A stretch of DNA of 21,957 nucleotides, from positions 1 through 21,957 of the forward strand of contig JANYBU010000121.1 in the NCBI GenBank assembly GCA_025360665.1. The letters are read 5' to 3'. Made by a program: the position numbers and the translations under genes. Under the pieces are notes generated by a model, which had not been told where the DNA came from, searched no databases, and worked only from the letters and a program-made list of their open reading frames with translations. The DNA comes from Nitrospira sp. GTDB taxonomy: Bacteria; Nitrospirota; Nitrospiria; Nitrospirales; Nitrospiraceae. Positions 21,851 to 21,957 of the stretch are shown in pieces (position 1 is the first letter of the stretch; each line of letters begins with the position of its first letter).

Positions 21851-21957
21851 GAATTCGAGCATTTCTCCGGCCATGGCGCCGTCGAGACCATAGACCTTGG
21901 CAATCCCGTCTCCGACCTGGATGACTGAGCCGGTCTCCTTGACGTCGACCTGCTTGT
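21635..21957. repeat. Perfect inverted duplication at the contig end (109-bp arms, 105-bp spacer)
   Basis: Bases 21635-21743 and 21849-21957 are exact reverse complements; position 21744 against 21848 is the first mismatch. The second arm stops exactly at the last base of the contig. A perfect, sharply bounded fold-back inside the conserved atpA gene is best explained as a chimeric read or assembly artefact, not biology. Confidence 0.97.

Noticed and set aside
21851..21924. C-terminal end of the atpA frame as a genuine short alpha-like protein
   Set aside because: These codons are the reverse complement of upstream atpA and so are artefactual.
1..21957. tRNA or rRNA genes, CRISPR arrays, insertion sequences, prophage or defence genes
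   Set aside because: No repeat-spacer pattern, transposase motif or RNA gene signature was recognised on either strand.

Overview
The window looks like a chromosomal contig end from a GC-rich Gram-negative-type bacterium, most probably Nitrospira or a relative (Nitrospirota). This rests on recalled gene order and protein style (a rpmH-rnpA-yidD-yidC-mnmE-mnmG-rsmG-parA-parB-bactofilin-mnmA-atpH-atpA run, a YidC with a large periplasmic domain, and a lipoprotein), not on a search. No rRNA, tRNA, CRISPR array, transposase or phage gene was seen.

The layout is sharply two-sided. Every convincing gene left of about 9.45 kb is on the minus strand and every one right of 9.98 kb is on the plus strand. 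Reading leftward from the divergence there are two tiny uncharacterised ORFs, a YkuD-fold lipoprotein whose catalytic cysteine position holds serine, a stretch with a probably broken micro-gene and an 84-aa ORF, and then a tight sugar-phosphate operon: pgi, pgl, glk, rpiA. An M1 aminopeptidase follows, then the 5' part of a small zinc-ribbon protein cut by the contig edge. The sugar genes feed glucose and glucose-6-phosphate into glycolysis and the oxidative pentose phosphate route; zwf and gnd are not in the window.

Reading rightward, a perfect-consensus sigma-70 promoter drives rpmH and the origin-type cluster rnpA, yidD, yidC, mnmE, mnmG, rsmG, parA, parB. One perfect 16-bp parS overlaps the non-ATG start of rsmG and a second (15 of 16) sits just before parA, so the full ParABS system is present. 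Two bactofilin genes, each with a strong AGGAGG ribosome site, follow parB directly, which raises the possibility of a cytoskeletal scaffold linked to ParABS. Then come mnmA, which joins mnmE and mnmG in wobble-uridine tRNA modification, and the F1 genes atpH and atpA. dnaA and clear DnaA boxes were not found.

The last 109 bases are an exact reverse complement of an earlier part of atpA (21635-21743). This fold-back ends exactly at the contig edge and is most simply an assembly or amplification artefact. The atpA reading frame after about residue 91 is therefore not real protein.

Most worth checking: the cysteine-less YkuD lipoprotein with its overlapping micro-ORFs, the parS-rsmG-parS-parAB-bactofilin block with its AT-rich core, the imperfect hairpin in the divergent intergenic region, and the terminal fold-back.
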